Below, piece after piece: positions 61,824 through 64,000 of a DNA stretch of 64,000 bases. The translations under genes were made by a program, and so were the position numbers. The DNA is from Turbatrix aceti. Taxonomy: Eukaryota; Nematoda; Chromadorea; Rhabditida; Panagrolaimidae. Location of the stretch: assembly GCA_963969345.1 (NCBI GenBank), contig OZ017766.1, positions 10,788,001 through 10,852,000 of the forward strand, written 5' to 3'. How positions within the stretch are numbered: position 1 is the stretch's first letter; each line of letters starts with the position of its first letter. The notes under the pieces are model-generated. The model worked only from the letters and a program-made list of their open reading frames with translations. It made no database searches and was not told where the DNA came from.

Positions 61824-61881
61824 CGTTCGTGTGGCACGTGCACGGCATGCTGCAGCTGCAGTCAAGCGGCTTCAAGCAAAC
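61824..61881 (+). CDS. Candidate internal exon, 58 nt
   Basis: A GC-rich island between CATTTTTTTAG and CAAAC|GTATGTATA, sharply different from the surrounding AT-rich sequence. In the phase that continues the 57811 start it reads FVWHVHGMLQLQSSGFKQ. The other two plus frames are also open, so the frame is uncertain. No family recognised. Confidence 0.33.
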
Positions 61882-63104
61882 GTATGTATACTTTTTTTTC
61901 ATTGGTTAGGTTGGTTTTCTTTTTATTTAACTTCTTATTATAATTTTTTTGGGCTTGACAGAATTTTTCAGAAAACAAATTTTGTTCACAAACTTTAGAA
62001 AAAAAATATTTTTTTGGAAAATTTTGGATACTGTAAAATTTCTCCAAAAAATGTGTTTTTTCTGGCGTTCATTTAACAATTTTGTACTCTTTTTATCAAA
62101 CAACTGACAAAAAATAGTCTGTCAACAACAATTTTTTTGTTCTATTTTTAAAAATAACAGAGTGAAATTCAGTTTTAATTAGCAATTTAATCTTCGTTTA
62201 CACCCTCTGTTTTTGACCCTGTATACCAACCAACACAACCAACTGACATCAAAAAATTGTTGCATCAAAACTATGATAATCCGATGTTTTTCTGTTTTTT
62301 TCAACCATTAAACAAGTTTTTTATAAATAATATTCTGTGTTCTCCGTGACACAAGATTTGAACAAAAAAATGTTTGTGTTCAGTTGTTTTTTGTTTTTTG
62401 AATACGATACGTTTTTCATACACTTGTTACAAAAAGTATATCAGATCCATTTTTTTCAATCTAAAATTTTTTGTCAAATCAATTTTTTATTCATCAGTCA
62501 AAAAAATTTTGTTGACAGAAAAAAGTGCTCAAAACCACTATCAATTATCAGAACATTAAAACAAACGATAATTACCTTCCTAAAATGCTACATACGGTAT
62601 AAAATGCAATAAAGTGGTTGGTTGTGGTGTTATCAATTTTAAACAATTTTCTCCCTTTTTTTTTGCTTTCAGTACTTTTTCCATCGTTCAACTTTCCTTT
62701 GTATGTATGTGTGTGTGTATGTGTTTGGACACCACAATGGATCATGTTGTCAGTCAGTCATCCATTTATTGTCTGATGAGAGAAAAAGAAAAAAAATTTT
62801 TTTTCTTTTTTTCTTATCATTTTGCATTTTTATGAGCAGTGATTTTATTTTACTACGAACTAGAACTATTAACTGATGATAACACCACACCGTGTACACG
62901 TAGACGTAAATAGTACAAAAATAAATGGAACATTGTTGTTTGTTCATCATTATCATTCATCTCCTCCAGCATCCAGCATCCGTGTCAGAATCACAGTTCA
63001 ACAACTTTTCTTTAACGGTGTAAAAAATTTTGTGAATTAAAAAAAAGGGTTTTTGACAATCTTAAAAAAACGAGCTAGATCTAAAACGATTTTATTTTTA
63101 GCAG
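61882..63104. other. AT-rich DNA, intergenic or intronic
   Basis: No confident feature except the palindromic repeat at 62401-62442. A TTTTGCTTTCAG acceptor at 62672 followed 28 nt later by GTATGT could delimit a micro-exon, but this is too weak to call. Confidence 0.35.
62401..62442. repeat. Palindromic repeat family D, degenerate copy
   Basis: AATACGATACGTTTTTCA and TTGTTACAAAAAGTATATC form the same imperfect palindrome as at 22538-22577. Confidence 0.45.
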
Positions 63105-63470
63105 CTGAATAACATTCAAAAGTTGCTATCTTGTTGCCTCACTTTTTGAAAGTATTTTGTTACTTTTGGTGTGCCGAGTAACATCCAAAAATCACTATTA
63201 TGTTACTTCACTTTTTTGGAGTAATACTTTTCGTCGCTGTTTTATAATATTACTTCTGTTTTTGGAAGTAACAATTTTTGCCGTTGTTTTGTTACTTCGG
63301 ATTTTGCGAGTAACAACTTTTGTCACTGTTTTGTTACGTTTGGTACGCTGCATAATATTGGGCAATTCCTATAGTATTTCTTTTGTTTTTTCGAGTAACG
63401 ATATTTTTTCTTATTTTGTTACTTCCCTACTAGTAATGTTTTTTTTTGTTTTGTAACTTAATTTTCTTTT
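63105..63470 (+). repeat. Hairpin repeat family A, copy 13
   Basis: Forward array starting GAATAACATTCAAAAGTTGC, the same start as copies 1 and 2, and ending with diverged TTACTTCC...AGTAATG modules. Confidence 0.8.
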
Positions 63471-64000
63471 CATTTTTCAAAAAACTTATCAGAAACTAAA
63501 ATTTCTGTTAGCCAACCGTTCAATTTCTATCTTCTCTACGATTTTTCCAATTTTCCCCCATACCGTAACCCATTCTCATCGAGTATGTTTCAATTTTGTT
63601 GCAAGCACCACTACTGCACGACAACAAAGTCAGATAGCTGTCGTGCCGTAATTGAAGTATCTCATAACACCTGCTGCAGAGCAGAGCCGTCAAAAATTTA
63701 AACGCGCTACAACGATGTTAAAAAGGCATTAATAATTACTTTTTTTTGACTATTGCCTGTTATTGGTTTTGTAGGTAATATTTACTTGTAATGCAATAAG
63801 AAAATATAATTCACTCACTATTTTTCTCTCTTTCTTCGTAAAAGCTGTATGAATTCATTATTTTTTGGTTTTTGACAGCTCAACTTGTCTACCTGTAGCC
63901 GTGATGTTTTGCATTTTTGAAAGGGATTATTGGTTTCTTAGCACGTTTTTACCGTAGTTTTGATGATGGAACATTTTTTAGACATGTTTGAATTACTTTT
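63471..64000. other. Terminal stretch, no supported gene
   Basis: A less AT-rich block at about 63600-63715 contains CACGACA...TGTCGTG arms around 15 nt (63616-63644) and could be regulatory or exonic. No clear splice frame. Confidence 0.35.

Noticed and set aside
62773..62790. CTGATGAG as hammerhead ribozyme core
   Set aside because: No matching GAAA core strand or flanking stems nearby.

Overview
The window looks like a piece of nematode nuclear genome. It is very AT-rich, full of T and A homopolymer runs, and almost empty of long ORFs. One gene can be assembled with confidence: a plus-strand, five-exon NK6-class homeobox gene, orthologous in class to C. elegans cog-1 (vertebrate Nkx6). 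Its acceptors are T-rich and mostly end in TTTCAG or TTCCAG, as in nematodes, and all introns join in phase. The species cannot be named from sequence alone.

Layout. 1-13,244 is mainly intergenic, with a few weak ORF candidates, small hairpins and a tract of different texture at about 9.4-10.9 kb. 13,317-19,866 is the NK6/cog-1 gene. Its last intron (3.67 kb, inside the homeodomain) has collected repeat copies and a 238-bp exact duplication. About 19,867-20,330 is the likely 3' UTR; it contains a seed match for the microRNA lsy-6, the known regulator of C. elegans cog-1. 20.3-55 kb is mostly a repeat landscape: (a) at least 13 dispersed copies of an array of about 42-bp hairpin monomers; (b) a nested palindromic element at 29,844-31,482; (c) a GC-richer, shortened non-LTR retrotransposon remnant at about 35.5-36.2 kb; (d) an 843-bp inverted-repeat element at 41,292-42,134 with a 5-bp target duplication and CAC-type termini like Transib; (e) an exact 548-bp direct duplication at 43-44.4 kb followed by a 34-bp minisatellite. 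55-64 kb holds a possible small two-exon gene for a secreted peptide and isolated exon-like islands with good splice signals, perhaps parts of a gene running off the right edge.

Functionally, the homeobox protein has an eh1-like repressor motif, low-complexity Ala/Gln/Pro/Ser linkers and a complete DNA-binding homeodomain. Everything else is repeats or tentative exons. RNA-seq or homologous proteins would be needed to connect the exon candidates. No tRNA, rRNA or CRISPR array was recognised.
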